From Berberis thunbergii (taxonomy: Eukaryota; Streptophyta; Magnoliopsida; Ranunculales; Berberidaceae): a stretch of 64,000 nucleotides of DNA. Each line of letters opens with the position of its first letter. The first letter of the stretch is position 1. Below the pieces are notes generated by a model. That model saw only the letters and a list, made by a program, of their open reading frames with translations. It searched no databases and had not been told where the DNA came from. Position numbers and translations under genes: made by a program. Shown here piece by piece: positions 1-11,875 of the stretch. The stretch covers positions 121,415 through 185,414 of the forward strand of contig QNQO01006241.1 in the NCBI GenBank assembly GCA_003290165.1, read 5' to 3'.

Positions 1-2
1 AG

Positions 3-170
3 GTTGACAAACACTTCATCAAAAAGAAACTTGAAGCGGGAATTATTATCTTTCCGTTTGTGAAGTCTAAAAATCAACTAGTCGATGTCCTTACTAAAGT
101 TGTAGCAAGCAAGGCGTTTGGTGACTCTTTAGACAAGTTAGGTATATGCGATATCCATGCTCCAACTTGA
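3..170 (+). pseudogene. C-terminal end of a Ty1/copia RNase H domain (cut by window edge)
   Basis: An open frame runs from the window edge to a TGA at 168-170. It reads VDKHFIKKKLEAG, then PFVKSKNQLVDVLTK, then ending DSLDKLGICDIHAPT. This is the usual C-terminal signature of copia polyproteins (the H-F-I-x-E/K-K-L and L-A/V-D-x-L-T-K motifs). A purine-rich tract and an LTR follow immediately, as expected at a copia 3' end. Only the last 55 codons are in the window, so the state of the rest of the element cannot be judged. Confidence 0.85.
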
Positions 171-177
171 GGGGGAG

Positions 178-404
178 TGTTAAAATTATGAGATTCTATT
201 TCCTTATTTATGGAATTTGTTCTCATATTTCTTTCCCTTTTTTCATTCCCTAGAATCATCCTTATTTCCTCATTATTCTTCCTCCTTATTTTTCTCATTA
301 TTTTCCTCCTTGATTATATTTTTTGTGTATAAATATGATTCAATGTAAGCTTGAAGAGATAACATTAAATATAAGATTTTACTCTTTCAATTGTGTTCTT
401 GACA
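178..404 (+). repeat. 3' LTR of the copia element at the window start
   Basis: The sequence starts TGTTAAAATTATG right after the purine tract GAGGGGGAG at 169-177 and ends CTTGACA. It has TG...CA ends, is about 227 bp long and has a TATA-like TATAAATA at 328-335. The 5' partner LTR is outside the window, so the boundaries come from the purine tract and termini only. Confidence 0.7.
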
Positions 405-733
405 CTACCTACTATAAACATGTACTATGAAATGCACATATATTCATTGCCTACCATCAACTTACCTGGTCCGGATTGTCCAATGCACTCTACCTACCAT
501 CACTAACAATAGCTTTCTTCAAAACTGGATATATTTCTACAAATTCACATTGAAAACTAGTTTCATAGATGAGGATAATTTGTCATTTTAGGGAGGAGGA
601 TAGAACACCCAACCACTTGAAAAAGGACATGACTTTTTAACAACTAAAAACTAAGTAGGTTCTAAACTAGCACAGAAAATCGGGTTTAGACCCTTTTGGC
701 TCAATTCCAATTTCTTTTGGGTAAAATCTTTAA
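405..733. other. Intergenic, nothing recognised
   Basis: AT-rich sequence with no coding or repeat structure that I can support. Confidence 0.5.
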
Positions 734-1794
734 GGGGTCTGTTTGATTCGCCATTTTCCTTGGGAAATGGATTTCATTTTCTTTGTTATGTAAATTTTCG
801 TTGTTTGGTTGTATATTTACTGATGGAAAACCGATTCTTCATAAGACTGTTTTCCCACTATTCATGCGAATCCAAGTAGGGGTGGGCACGGGCCGGGATG
901 GGACGAGATAGACCCATCCCTATCTCATCCTGTTCATACGGGATCGGGACGGGACGGGATCAACGTACTCTCATTTTTTGACAAATTACTGTTTACTCAA
1001 GACCCAATTTGCTTAGTTGAAATTAGGCAAAGGCAATTCATAGAACTACACATAAATAATAGCCTTAGATTGAGTATGCAACATCATAATAAACTACCAT
1101 AAATGATAGCTGAAATTCACATTGTAATTAAGATTTCTGCAGAGTTTTGAATGACTAAGAGGTGGACAGTATAATGGCAATGGTGGACCTGCTCTACTAT
1201 TTCGAATAGTAAACAAAATGATGAGTAGATTTGGGGTGCTAAGAATAATGTTTCATTATTGCTTTAAAAAAAACAGTCATTAAATTCATTGTCTTGACAC
1301 AAAATAAAACTCTCCAATGTAGTTAGCAATCCCATTTTGAGTTTTAAAGAGTTTGCAATTAAATAATTCATTTAGAATTCTAGAAATAAACCAATATCAA
1401 ATATTTGTAGATATAGACTAATATCAATTACACTGATTTCAACTAAATTCATTTTTCTTCAATTACACTAATATTGCAATCCTAAAATAAATAAACAAAT
1501 AAATAATAAATATTAATAATAAATATTAATAATAAATATTAAAAAAATAGCTCGGGACAGGACGGGATTGAAAATCTTCATCCCATCCCATCCCATTCTA
1601 GATCGGGACGGGATCGGGATGGAATTATTCAATCCCATTAAGACCCAAAAAATCGGAAAGGGATCGGGACGGGAACGGAATCGCGAGATGGGATGCCCAC
1701 CCCTAAATCCAAGTCGGAGGGGGAGGCCTCAGAATTGGATTCATGGAAACGATTTCAATTTCCATATCTATTTTCCGTGCAACCAAACAGACCC
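734..1794. mobile_element. Small DNA transposon (MITE-like) interrupted by a hAT-type element
   Basis: The left end GGGGTCTGTTTG (734-745) is complementary to the right end CAAACAGACCC (1784-1794). TAA lies immediately outside both ends (731-733 and 1795-1797), which would fit a PIF/Harbinger (Tourist-like) target duplication. Without the nested element at 877-1705 and its duplicated 8 bp it would be about 224 bp. No coding capacity. The superfamily is uncertain because the TIR is short and similar GGGTCTGTTTG termini occur in more than one superfamily. Confidence 0.6.
877..1705. mobile_element. Complete non-autonomous hAT-type element with 8-bp TSD
   Basis: It starts TAGGGGTGGGCA (877-888) and ends with the exact complement TGCCCACCCCTA (1694-1705). 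The 8-bp direct repeat AATCCAAG flanks it on both sides (869-876 and 1706-1713). Eight-bp target duplications and T/CAGGG termini are typical of hAT elements. Both subterminal regions carry many degenerate GGGACGGGAT / CCCATCCC motifs, probably transposase-binding repeats. The middle is AT-rich and has no transposase. A truncated relative lies at 34877-35565. Confidence 0.9.
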
Positions 1795-3232
1795 TAAATG
1801 TTAATTGTGTATTTTGCACTCAGGACCGAAACCAAGTCGTGACCACCCCAACAAGACCCACATCTAAGAGACCTGTTTTTATAATTTGAAACTGCCATAC
1901 TCCATGCTTGTAATTGTTAGATGAAGGAAATAACTCATTTCTAGATTGGATTAGATATCAAATCATAGTATCTAGTATGAGTCCAGTGTTCAAGAAAGGT
2001 AAACGTTCTTCTTTCGTCTGCATAAGGATGAGCCAATTGCTTCTTAATGAACTAATGTGAAATCACAGTCAACTTTTAAAATTTTCCCCAATTACACATG
2101 AAGAACCTAAGCACAAACACACTACAGAAATTTGAACCTGCAAACTCCTCCAAAGAGGAGATGGGACAGAACAGGCTAGCAAATGCTAGGCAGTGGTGTG
2201 TTCACAATTTAAATTGTTTTTTTTTCTTTCAATTCTATATTTGCGCCATATTAACTTCCATTGTTTCTTCTCCATGACAGAATTAAAATCACAAAAGAGT
2301 ACTTCAATTTTTGATGATGAATCTACTAAAGAGCTTCTAGCGAGATCACCAAATCCTGTCGGCAGAGATTATGGAAAACGAGAAGATCAGAAAATGAGCG
2401 GCTATGTGCAATTAGGAATAAATAATTGATGAGCCTGGTCTATACAGTTATCAAAGTCTAAGGCCACAAGATGAAGCCTCTGACCTTTATTTAAGTTGTT
2501 CTTCCATCTGACATTATGTCATGGTCATTTAATGCTTCTCCTTATGAAGAAGATTCTCTCCTATACGAGTTTTCACTCTTGATCAATAGAAAACCGAAAT
2601 TGGATCATCTTCTTTAAGAAGTCAAACAATGACTTGTCGCCAGCATGAGATCTCCTCCAATTCAAACATTTGTATTCTCTTATTTGAGAGAATTTGATAC
2701 CCAAAAACCTCACATTTCCACCTTTTACAGGGGTGGGGTACATCATACAGAAATTCTTCCTGTTTTTCGACCAATTCTTCAAAGTGGCTGCTAATTCCAG
2801 TTTGGAGCTTTGTTTCTAGACCTCTAAGTTTCAGCAATAGAAAGCTCAAATTTGACTGCTGAAAAAATGACCATCCTCCTAAATTGTAAGGCAGTGACGG
2901 GAAACTCAATACCACATGCTCATCTAAAACCTTTATTCCTCCTTGAAAACTTTTAAAGGAAAAACAGCCTCTATAACATTGCCCAAGTGGTCTAAAAATA
3001 AAAATCAAATTAAATCTCCAAATCACGCCGTTCCCATCAATATTCGATGCATTAAAAAACGAATCTTTGTTTGATGTGTTAGCCCATCCTTTTCCCCTAA
3101 CTCAAAAAACCCCTTGTTCTGTAAGTTGATACTGACCCTTCCCTCAACTCCCACCTCTTTAGTGAACATGACCATGCAAAACTCCTTTAGAAGAGTAGTG
3201 GGAAATATTTATTGGCATGATCTAGTTTCAGA
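1795..3232. other. Intergenic, with one exon-like stretch
   Basis: Apart from the exon-like segment at 2281-2429 I see no gene or repeat here. Open frames on the minus strand at 2573-3026 show no recognisable domain or codon bias. Confidence 0.5.
2281..2429 (+). other. Exon-like open segment, unidentified
   Basis: A long pyrimidine-rich tract ends in CATGACAG, a good splice acceptor. A 49-codon open stretch follows and ends in TGA. It includes the segments STKELLARSPNPVGRDYGK and MSGYVQLGINN, which look protein-like and hydrophilic. It could be the last exon of a gene or a captured exon. I do not recognise the family and see no neighbouring exon with certainty. Confidence 0.25.
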
Positions 3233-3939
3233 CAGTGTTCTTCTAAAAATCGGTCTAGGCAGCCGCCTAGGCGCTAGAAAGTGGAAAACCGCTCAGATTA
3301 ATGCCTGGGCGGGCTGTCTGGGCGGTTCTGGGCAGTCTGGGCGGTCTGGGCGGGTCTGGGCGGGGTCTAGGCGGTCTAGGCGGCCTAGGCGGTCTGGGAG
3401 ATTTTTTTATTATTTTATTTTTTTATTTTTTATTTTTTAATAAGGTTGATTGTGTTCTTATTTATTGTTCTTTCAAATTTTTTAGAAATAAACTATTTAA
3501 TTGTTTTTTTAGAAAATCTCGGGAATGAGCTTTGATGATGATGATGATGATATGTCTAAATGTAGCGAAGGATGATTACTTAATGGAATTCTCAAAGAAT
3601 CTGCCGGTACCAATTTTACTAATGTAGATTTTATCAAACATAACTGAGGTTATTCATGCAATTTTAAGAAAAATAAGAGTACACAAATTCAAATTTATAT
3701 AAAGTACCCATCATGACCAACTTCAGTCATTTGAGTTTTAATAAATTTTGTTCACGATTGTTAATTTTTCATGTTTTTAAATTTTGCATATATATATTGA
3801 CATTAAATTGGATGTAATTGATAAGGTATTATGCTTAACTTTTGTAAATTATTAAAGTTATAATACAATACCTAAGACCGCCTAGGCGCTAGGCACTTGC
3901 TCGCCGCCTGCCCAGCGCTTAGCGATTTTTAGAACACTG
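3233..3939. mobile_element. Non-autonomous hAT-type MITE with CCTAGGCGG-rich ends (copy A)
   Basis: The left end CAGTGTTCTTCTAAAAATCG and the right end CGATTTTTAGAACACTG are inverted repeats. The left arm is packed with degenerate repeats of the type GGCGGTCTGGGCGG and CCTAGGCGG, and shorter GC-rich repeats sit at the right end. The centre is AT-rich. The same family occurs in opposite orientation at 42001-42676, where an 8-bp target duplication is intact. Here the flanks GTTTCAGA and GTGAGAAC do not match, so the duplication has decayed or a flank was rearranged. No transposase. Confidence 0.85.
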
Positions 3940-5748
3940 GTGAGAACTCTTTATTTCATTCTTGCTATGATACATAACTTGTTGTTTTGTCAACATACAG
4001 CTTGACGGAACATCCATCTCATGAAAAGTGAAAGCTACGCATAAGCTTCACGAAATGATGTACTTTCTGCAATAATACCCATAGGTGGTACTCTAGTGTT
4101 GAACTGATACTTATAGTAATAACATGTCTTCTGATGCAGTGACTCGGCCAGAAAGCTTTAGATTTTACATAGTAAACCATTATAGTATCAACCACCACAC
4201 CAGCTTTGACACTTTAATTGGTTTGAGATTCCTCATATGATACTAAATTATTGTCTTTAATCTGATTTGTTTATCAAATTCAGAACCAGTGCAACTCTCT
4301 TGCCAATCATCATTTACTAATAATATAGAGTAGGTTCTGATTCCTCTAAGAAGATTCATCTCATGCAGCACTCTAGAATTTTTCACGTTGCTCTTGGCTG
4401 CTGGGTGCTTCCAACACTTGGGCCTAAAACATTTTTCTTGATATAGATGCTTGGGGAAATTTCTGGCAATTTGACAAATGTCATTCACATGCCAGAGCCG
4501 ACGGAGGGACCGTGCGAATCACTTCTCCATATTTTATTATTTGCACTACTATGGCATCACTATCTGATTGCCTAATTTTGAATTAGTTATATTATATACT
4601 TATAGGTCATCTAGATCAACTATTTTGATTGCAATTGAAAGAGTTAACCAGTGTTCATTCTATTCACAGATGACCTCCATACTCAGCTTGAATTCTTTAT
4701 CTACATGTATACAACCTATAGCATCAGACCTATAACTGCATTCTCATGTTAGTCATTTCCTTAGTTGAAGACTTAATTGTACGACACTTTGAACCTTTTT
4801 CAACCTCAATATCAACACATGTATCTATATCCATTCTTGTTAAGAGATGACTGTTGGAAATTCTTAATTGATGATCCTCATAAATTGTTAAATCCAAGTA
4901 ATAATCGAACTGCTACTCTTATTGTCTTCACAGTATGAAGACAACTAATGATTATGATTGCTGACTCAAAAAACATTATACCTACTGAAAATGTAATTAT
5001 CAGCAAGCATAGTAATCAGACATGGTAAGTAAACTATACTTTGATCTGATCCCAGGTATCTTCAATTACATTGTTTACCTTAACTCTACCTCTTGATTTG
5101 ATCCACTAACCAGAATGCTTCTCAGCTTTTCTATTTCACCAAGATTCAAGCAACTGAAGATTCAGAAATAGGGAGGCTACCCAGGAAATGTAACATAGAA
5201 AATGAGACAAGATGAACTCCTAAGAATTCTCTCGGTCCTGATTTAAAAAAACCTCATTGTAAAACACAACAGACTAGAACAACAATATAAGCATGCCTTC
5301 GTAAGGTGTTTTCTTGTATTAAATATTGCTCAATGAACCAGTCTTATACTCTAAAGTGCCATCATATGGATTGAGCTCTTGTTTATGGTAGAAGTGACTT
5401 CCAAAAATAACAAATCTCCTTTGTTGTTTCCATTATGAGGTGTCTTCTATTTTCTTTCTAATGATTGAAAATAATTTATTTATATGCCCAGAGACCTATC
5501 TTTGCCATTATCAGAGCTTAGCTCATCCATGAAGTTCAGAATAAAGAGGTAACTGCAAACAAAGTCTCCAAAAGTATGTTTCACAAGGCAGTAACTGCAA
5601 CTGCTCTCAGCTTCGTATTGAGCAATTTTAGGCCACTGATGATTGGTTAGTTCCATACCCAAAGGATTTACACATTTAATAGGCTAGAGCTTAGGATTAC
5701 TGTAAAAGTAAATAATATGGTATTTGATACTAAACATCCATATTGCAG

Positions 5749-5983
5749 GACACACCTGGGGGTGACATTTGCAGGCATTGCTTGTGGCTTTCTCGCATGC
5801 CCTACATTACAACATGATAATACATCCTCAAAGAATGGCCCAGAGGAGGGATTAGCACTAGCTAGACAACATGCTGAACTTGGAAGTTTATTAATTACAT
5901 TTGCGATCTTCATCATCACTTTATGCTCTTTGTTTTTCTTTCTTGAACCTCAGGTTACACCTACGGACAACAGTCTTGTATAA
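5749..5983 (+). other. Exon-like open segment, unidentified
   Basis: After a TATTGCAG acceptor-like site there is an open frame that begins THLGVTFAGIACGFLACP and ends in a hydrophobic stretch before TAA. It could be an exon remnant or a chance open frame. No family recognised. Confidence 0.15.
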
Positions 5984-6663
5984 AAGGAAATATAACAAAT
6001 TATGGTCAATGTGTGGTGCTCTTATGACATGCACAAAAACTATTGATTGGAACTCATATGCATATATATCATATATTTACGGACATCTCTATGTAAAATC
6101 AATCGCATATTAGGGCATATGATTTTTGGTTTTAAGCGAGTAATGTTTTTATAAAGTTACTATTAGAGAATAAAAGCAATCGGAAGTTTCTGGTGGAAGA
6201 AAGAATGTTTTGTTGAAACAATTTGGATATTTCTTTATTCCCTTCCACTTTTCTTTAACTTATGGAAAATGAACTTACTAGACCAAAAAGGAGTTGCTCA
6301 AGAGATGCGTAGCTTCAAAGAAAAACGAGAATCAAAGGACACGTGAGAAAAATTCCCACAACTTACACACCAAATCAATATTGGTATATTTCCTATGGAG
6401 ACATTCACCAAATCAATAAATGCTTGAGCTAGACACCTGTTTGAGAGATGACAACAAGAAAAGGATAAACCTACTTGTGTATCTTCAAACTGCAAGTCTT
6501 CAAATGCACCAAAGCCTAGCCCAAGCTAGAGGTCCATATTTGCAACTGATCATGAAGCACTAGAAATTACAGGCCAGTATTCCTCACTTTTTGTGTCTTC
6601 TAGCTTTCTTTCTGTTTTTACTTTCTTCTTATAAATTTCTTTCTTTTTCGTTCCGTTGGGCAG

Positions 6664-6779
6664 GTAGAAGGGTTACCAAAGAAGAATTGCTCAAACAAAG
6701 TCAAAGGACAATAAAACGATTGATCAAGTGGCATTGGGAACAAAAATGGTACACACCTGCTATGTTGTGTGAGGCGTGA
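6664..6779 (+). other. Exon-like open segment, unidentified
   Basis: A pyrimidine-rich tract ending TTGGGCAG precedes an open frame with VTKEELLKQSQRTIKRLIK, a basic amphipathic helix-like sequence, ending in TGA at 6777-6779. It resembles a real exon in composition. I do not recognise it and see no partner exons. Confidence 0.2.
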
Positions 6780-6940
6780 AGTGAGACGAAGCGCCGACAT
6801 CTGCTTCGAGAGTTGTTGCAGAGTCGCAATGAAGTTGAAGTGGAACCATAATATTTTGATAACTTTTATATAGTTTATGAGTCATTACTCACCACATACT
6901 AGTAATAAACCATAATCAAATAAGAATATATTGAGTAAAG

Positions 6941-7123
6941 TATTAGACTATTGAATAAAGTATCAATATGCTATTAGTTATTATAACGAAGTTACCTGAG
7001 TCCCTCGATTGATTTAAGGTGGTTTGTTCCTCAATTACGTTTCGGTAGTTGTATTTATATTGAAAATTATGTTTAATATTAGACTACTAAATAAGGTAAT
7101 GAGTATGCTATTAGTTATTATAA
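6941..7123. repeat. Pair of diverged direct repeats about 48 bp long
   Basis: The segment TATTAGACTATTGAATAAAG... at 6941-6986 recurs as TATTAGACTACTAAATAAGG... at 7076-7123. Both copies end in ATGCTATTAGTTATTATAAC and start about 135 bp apart. Origin unknown; a local duplication or remains of element ends. Confidence 0.6.
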
Positions 7124-10100
7124 CTTGTTCAAATTGTTAACATGCTATGTACTGCCTCAATTGAAACGCAGCATTACGGCGCTAGGAAATGCTAAAAATT
7201 TTGAGGCGGGAATTTTTCAATGTGAAGCGGCAAATTAAAAAATTAGACCTACAAAAGTCGCAATGCCGCAGCGGCTGAGCTTTAGACAACATGCCATTGT
7301 AAAATGGACTGATCCATAGCCTTATAGATCAAAGCAAATGATAAAAAGTCAAGTATCAGTATGGATGGATTGATTTAACACCTTTTGGATCAATACAAAC
7401 AAGAGGCCACACGAGGCCTCAAACCAGGCTCTGTTGGAATTGATCCAATGCCTGTTGGATTGCTGCTACAAGAAACTAGGCAAGTTTCTAGTTTCTGACT
7501 TCGTGTAGGATTGATCTTATTGACTTGGACCCACTTTTGGTTTAAGCTTGGTTCTTCCCTTTCCTTACTGAAAATCATACCAACCCTTGATCCCTTAACC
7601 TCCTTGGCCCATCAAATCCCTGGTTCCTACTTAGCTACAATAGGGAATGTGATGCAAGGGGTGCCCAAAATGCCATTGCATGCATGCAGCTTCTTCCAAG
7701 CACCACTTTTGGGCATTAAGTTTGAGATCACTAGAGATGTCGCACATGAACGTGAGAAAGTGGGATCATGCCATTTGTGAAACTACCCACAATCAAGGAA
7801 TGTGATTTCTAAAAAAATGTTGAAATTTCACTAAATATTTATTTTTTTCAAATTACCAATTTTTTTTTCGAAATCCGAAATATTTCTTTCTTTCATCAAG
7901 CTAATCTCAATTTTCATACATTATAACCTTAGTTTAATGTTAAAGTTTTGTCATATAAGTGATTCTTATGCAATATGTAGTTTGTATGACATTATGAGAA
8001 TCTTTATGTAGTATGTAAGAGTTTAAAATGCTTAAATTATATTAATAATTTGAAAACTACACCGAATTTTTTCATTTTCCTTTACACAATGAAATATTTC
8101 TTAAAATAAACGTACCAAATTGCTTCGAAAAACGAAATCACAATCCTTGCCCACAATGATGCACACCCATGTTCTCTCATCATGCTCTCTACAACTGACA
8201 CACGACCTCCTTCCTCTTTGATCACTATAAACAGGAAGATCGAAAAAGAGGAAGATAATTTTTCTTTTTCTCTCATCTTTTCTTAGTGTGTGATCTCTTT
8301 GGCGATCTTTCTCAATCCTCTTTCTCCAAGCCTTTGTCACCATTTTCCCTCATTGCTGGCTCCCAACAGGACTTTGGGGAGCCTGATCACTCTCCACCCT
8401 TTTAAGACCATATCCCCCACCTTTCAAGACCCCGCCTATACACTCTTACACCTACACATTGGTCCCACACTCCAAGAAAATATAGACTCAGTGGTTTACA
8501 TTAGAGGTGAAAAGAGCGTAAAGAACGAAACAATGGCCAAGATGGCCATATCCAACATTGAGTGAACAAGAAAAATGAATGGGTTGGAAAACTAAAAAAA
8601 CCAAAATTGAAGCCAAATAAGAACACTCAATCTCTACCTTTTATATATCCTTCACAAAGAAGAAGAAAAATGGAAGGATATGTATAGTAACGAAATTGGC
8701 CAGCTGCATGACTTTCCAATCATTGAGGTGCATACAGAACCCACTTCCAAGAGATTACCTTGTCATAAATCATAAGACATTATATGAAAGTATTGGAAGT
8801 ATTTTCATGTCTGACATGGAATAGTATATCCATCCCAAATAACAAACCTATTACACCCATTACATGTTCTTCCAAAACTTAATCCGATCACCTATGAAAT
8901 TGAATGTAGACATTTGATAAATAGGAAACTAAAATAAGATGCTTCAAGACGCAAATGAGGTAGTGGCTATAGTACTTGGGTTTAGTCGGATACAATCCAA
9001 CCATTACTATAAGGGTCCTAAGGTAGTGAATTCCTTGTTAAGTTCCTACCCGCACAAAAGGCATGGTGATCTACGCAATGTCAAGGAGCAAGACTTGGCA
9101 AAATAGACATGTTTGTTAAGATGCAGACTAACCTCCATAATCTCGCGAGCCTTTAACCGCAAAACATGCAATGGAGCTTGCAACCTCTAGATGGCTCCCA
9201 AGCTTTCTTCCATCAAATTTGAAAGAATAGAAATGATGATTTGATCCCCTTATTCCCCCTTTCTTCATAGCTACCACCAACACCCACCACTTTTTATTCA
9301 GCCACCACCATTGAACCTACCACCAACCACCGCTGGCCATCCCCCAACCCCTTATGAAGCTAGGTCCACAACAGCCGCCGCCAAACACTACCATCAACAA
9401 TGAGAAATCCTCTTGAATTTAGGGTGGTATATGAAGAGCATGGACTAAAAGTAAGTTTTTTTTCTGGAATGGGGGGCGCTTTTAAACTGAACATTTAAGT
9501 TTCAAGCACGTTACCTGCTGAAAGAAGAAACCTACAGCAAAGGGTAGGTTAGTGTTATCCAAACTTTCACAAGAACTCTACTTACATATAAATTTATCAA
9601 TTCAAATTGGAAGGCCAACTTGTTTTAAACTAAACTAGGTTCAAAGCAACAAGTGCCAATTGTGATCTGCAAATTATCCTCCAAACAGATAATGTGCAGT
9701 TCAAGAAGATCAACTCTAGCCAAAAAAAAAAAATTATGTCCAAGGAGAGAGTGCAAAGGAAAGTGTCAAATCCTAAAATCTAGACACATAAATAGAAACT
9801 CAGGAGAAAAAAACCTACATCTATATCCGAGGAGTTAACAATAAGGAACTGCCTTGTAGAGATTGCCTCCAGTAGAGCAAGCATTATGCCTAAAGGAGTT
9901 TTACTCCATCCTATTTGTATTCCATCTATAATGAGAAGAGTGTAATATCTAACTACTTTAAAAAAGGAGTAATTTCTCCTTTGTTCTCTTATGCGAGTTT
10001 CCTTACGTCCGAAAATCATTTCACACAACAGAAGCACCGATTATGAATGTGTCTATAATATATTCCTTATGAGTAAGCATTGATCTTTGCCTTAATTCTT

Positions 10101-10401
10101 TCTTTTATAACCTCAGAATCAAGTTTTAACTCCAATTTGTAATTCTTGCAAGGTAAAATTATAAATTAATCCCCACAAAAACTCAGGGTAATTGCAAACA
10201 TTCAAAGCAAATACCCTAAAGAACAATTAAAGCAAACCCAAATCCAAAATGCATCACTAACGTTGGGAATTTATTGAAAATGTAAAAAGGGAGGGTACAA
10301 AGAGTGAAGGGATTGGAGCAATAACCTAGAAAGTGTCTACAAAGAGGGGTCTTTCAACTCTTCTGCTGCTGCAGCTGGTTCAAAGACAGCTGATTCTTCC
10401 T

Positions 10402-10664
10402 TCATCTTCTTTCCTTTTCATACTGCCGCAATCTCTCATTCATCTCTTCCTGTAAAGTGCAATTACATACCACCAACATCAGATAAACAAAAAAAACCCA
10501 AGGTTGAAATCTGAAAATGATAAGAGAGAGATTAAGAACTAACAAACCTTGTAACTAAGTTCGAGATGGTGCATGACATAGAAACCTAAAACGCCTCCAA
10601 GGATGGTACCAGAGATGATTCTGATGTAACCCCATTTGTTGGAAGCAGCCGCCAAACTCACCAT
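10402..10664 (-). CDS. Small membrane-protein gene, two exons
   Basis: Exon 1 (10664-10548) starts ATG and encodes 39 residues, including NKWGYIRIISGTILGGVLG then FYVMHHLELSYK. It ends at an AAG|GTTTGT donor. Exon 2 starts after TTTACAG at 10449 and continues in phase with EEMNERLRQYEKERR to TGA at 10402-10404, giving 54 residues. Residues 14-34 form one glycine-rich hydrophobic segment; a basic, helical, hydrophilic tail follows. This resembles a conserved family of short plant proteins of unknown function with one membrane span. The frame one base over stays open from the end of exon 2 to a TAG at 10337-10339 and encodes a plausible tail (KKMKEESAVFEPAAAAEEL). The true product may therefore be about 20 residues longer, and the TGA the result of a one-base loss in an A-run (T-run on the plus strand near 10415). 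Gene identity moderately sure, function unknown. Confidence 0.7.
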
Positions 10665-10833
10665 TTTGACTCTCTTCCTTGTTACAGAAAAAGAAGCTCT
10701 GGTTTACTCACTTCACTCTGTGTGTTGTTGTTCTTTGGTTCAGCTGAGGACTTTGACTCGGTGGGGTGGTGTGGTGCGGTGAAGAGGAAAGCTTATTCAG
10801 TTTTGCTAGGCAACCATTTTTTTGGCTGGGGAC

Positions 10834-10841
10834 TTTTTATA
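10834..10841 (-). promoter_or_regulatory. Possible TATA box of the small membrane-protein gene
   Basis: On the minus strand the sequence reads TATAAAAA, 170 nt upstream of the ATG at 10664. That would leave a 5' leader of about 140 nt, a normal spacing for a plant gene. Based on sequence and position only. Confidence 0.35.
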
Positions 10842-11059
10842 ATTTTACCCCTGTTTTTTTTTAACACAACCAAAAACATCATTTATAGAAGGGATAAAAT
10901 TATCAAAAATCTTACCTTGGCAAAAAATGGCTGCTTAGAATTGTTAAAGCTTATTTGTATGTCTGTAGCCTAGATGCCTACTCAAGTTTTGCTTTTCCCA
11001 AATGTCACCATAAGGGACTCGGGTTTAGGTAAGCCAAGCTCTTGTATTTGGGATCCAAG

Positions 11060-11591
11060 TGATGATACATCAAATATGACTATCATCACGACTGTGTATG
11101 TGGCAAAAATCATTTATCACGAGTATCACGTATTTCAAGTTAGAGCCGACTCACAAAGCCCAAAACGGTTGATCAAAGTCTAGTTGCCAAAGCCCAAAAT
11201 GGCCCTTTAGAACAAATCACAGTCAGAGGTCCAAATCCAGGCCCAAAAATCTCTCCCTTAAAGAGGATGAACGTTACAGAGAAAAATAATCGTGGCGGGA
11301 GTTACTCCCCCCATGACATATCTCCATAAAGGATAAGACTGTTACAGAATATGTCTCCTATCGTTAAGTGTCACAAACTTAAGTCACGCAGAAAATTAAT
11401 AACGACCACTATAAAAGGTAAAGGGAACATTCTACTAAGGTATGTAATATTTAACAGAGTTCTATCCAAATTAATTTCCATCTCTAGCAGATTTATTGAC
11501 TTAAGCATTGGAGTGTTTTCGACCACCAAACAGGTAATCTAACTTTTGTTTTAAAGGTCGGATTGATAAGATATCATATTTAGACGCATCA
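11060..11591 (+). repeat. 5' LTR of the Tat-type element
   Basis: It begins TGATGATACATCAAAT and ends GACGCATCA, so the ends form an extended inverted repeat TGATG...CATCA. It matches 18674-19201 along its whole length with scattered substitutions. A TATAAAA at 11410-11416 is a likely promoter element. A degenerate primer-binding region (GCGTCGTCCATGGGGA) starts just downstream. Confidence 0.85.
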
Positions 11592-11875
11592 GTTTTGCGT
11601 CGTCCATGGGGAACGTTACCTTTTTGAAAGAGAGTTTGTAGTTACAAATTCTTTAGTTCTAATCAACAATAAAAGTTATAGCAAATGGAACACTCTACAA
11701 ACCCTCAACCCAACAACAAGCAAAACAATCCTTCACTGGTAAAGTTGAGTTACCAATAGTACATGCTCCAAACCTTGTAACGATCGGGTTAACTGTGTCG
11801 CGTAACACAGTAGTACAACATGAAGTGGTAGCCCAATTATCTTAGACATATGGTTGTACATTCACAGATCCCCAC

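Larger units (their letters stand above)
3940..10336. other. Intergenic region, mostly unannotatable
   Basis: A 6.4-kb stretch without a supported gene. It includes two weak exon-like segments (5749-5983 and 6664-6779), a pair of diverged direct repeats (6941-6986 and 7076-7123), and GC-richer patches near 6770-6840 and 7160-7290 that may be ends of an old MITE. Open frames elsewhere are short and match nothing I recognise. Confidence 0.5.

Noticed and set aside
3114..3528. Gly/Arg/Trp-rich open frames that look like an RNA-binding protein
   Set aside because: They are translations of the GGCGGTCTGGGCGG arrays of the MITE at 3233-3939.
10722..10973. Plus-strand open frame next to the small gene
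   Set aside because: It overlaps the promoter and leader of the minus-strand gene and has no recognisable domain or splice context.
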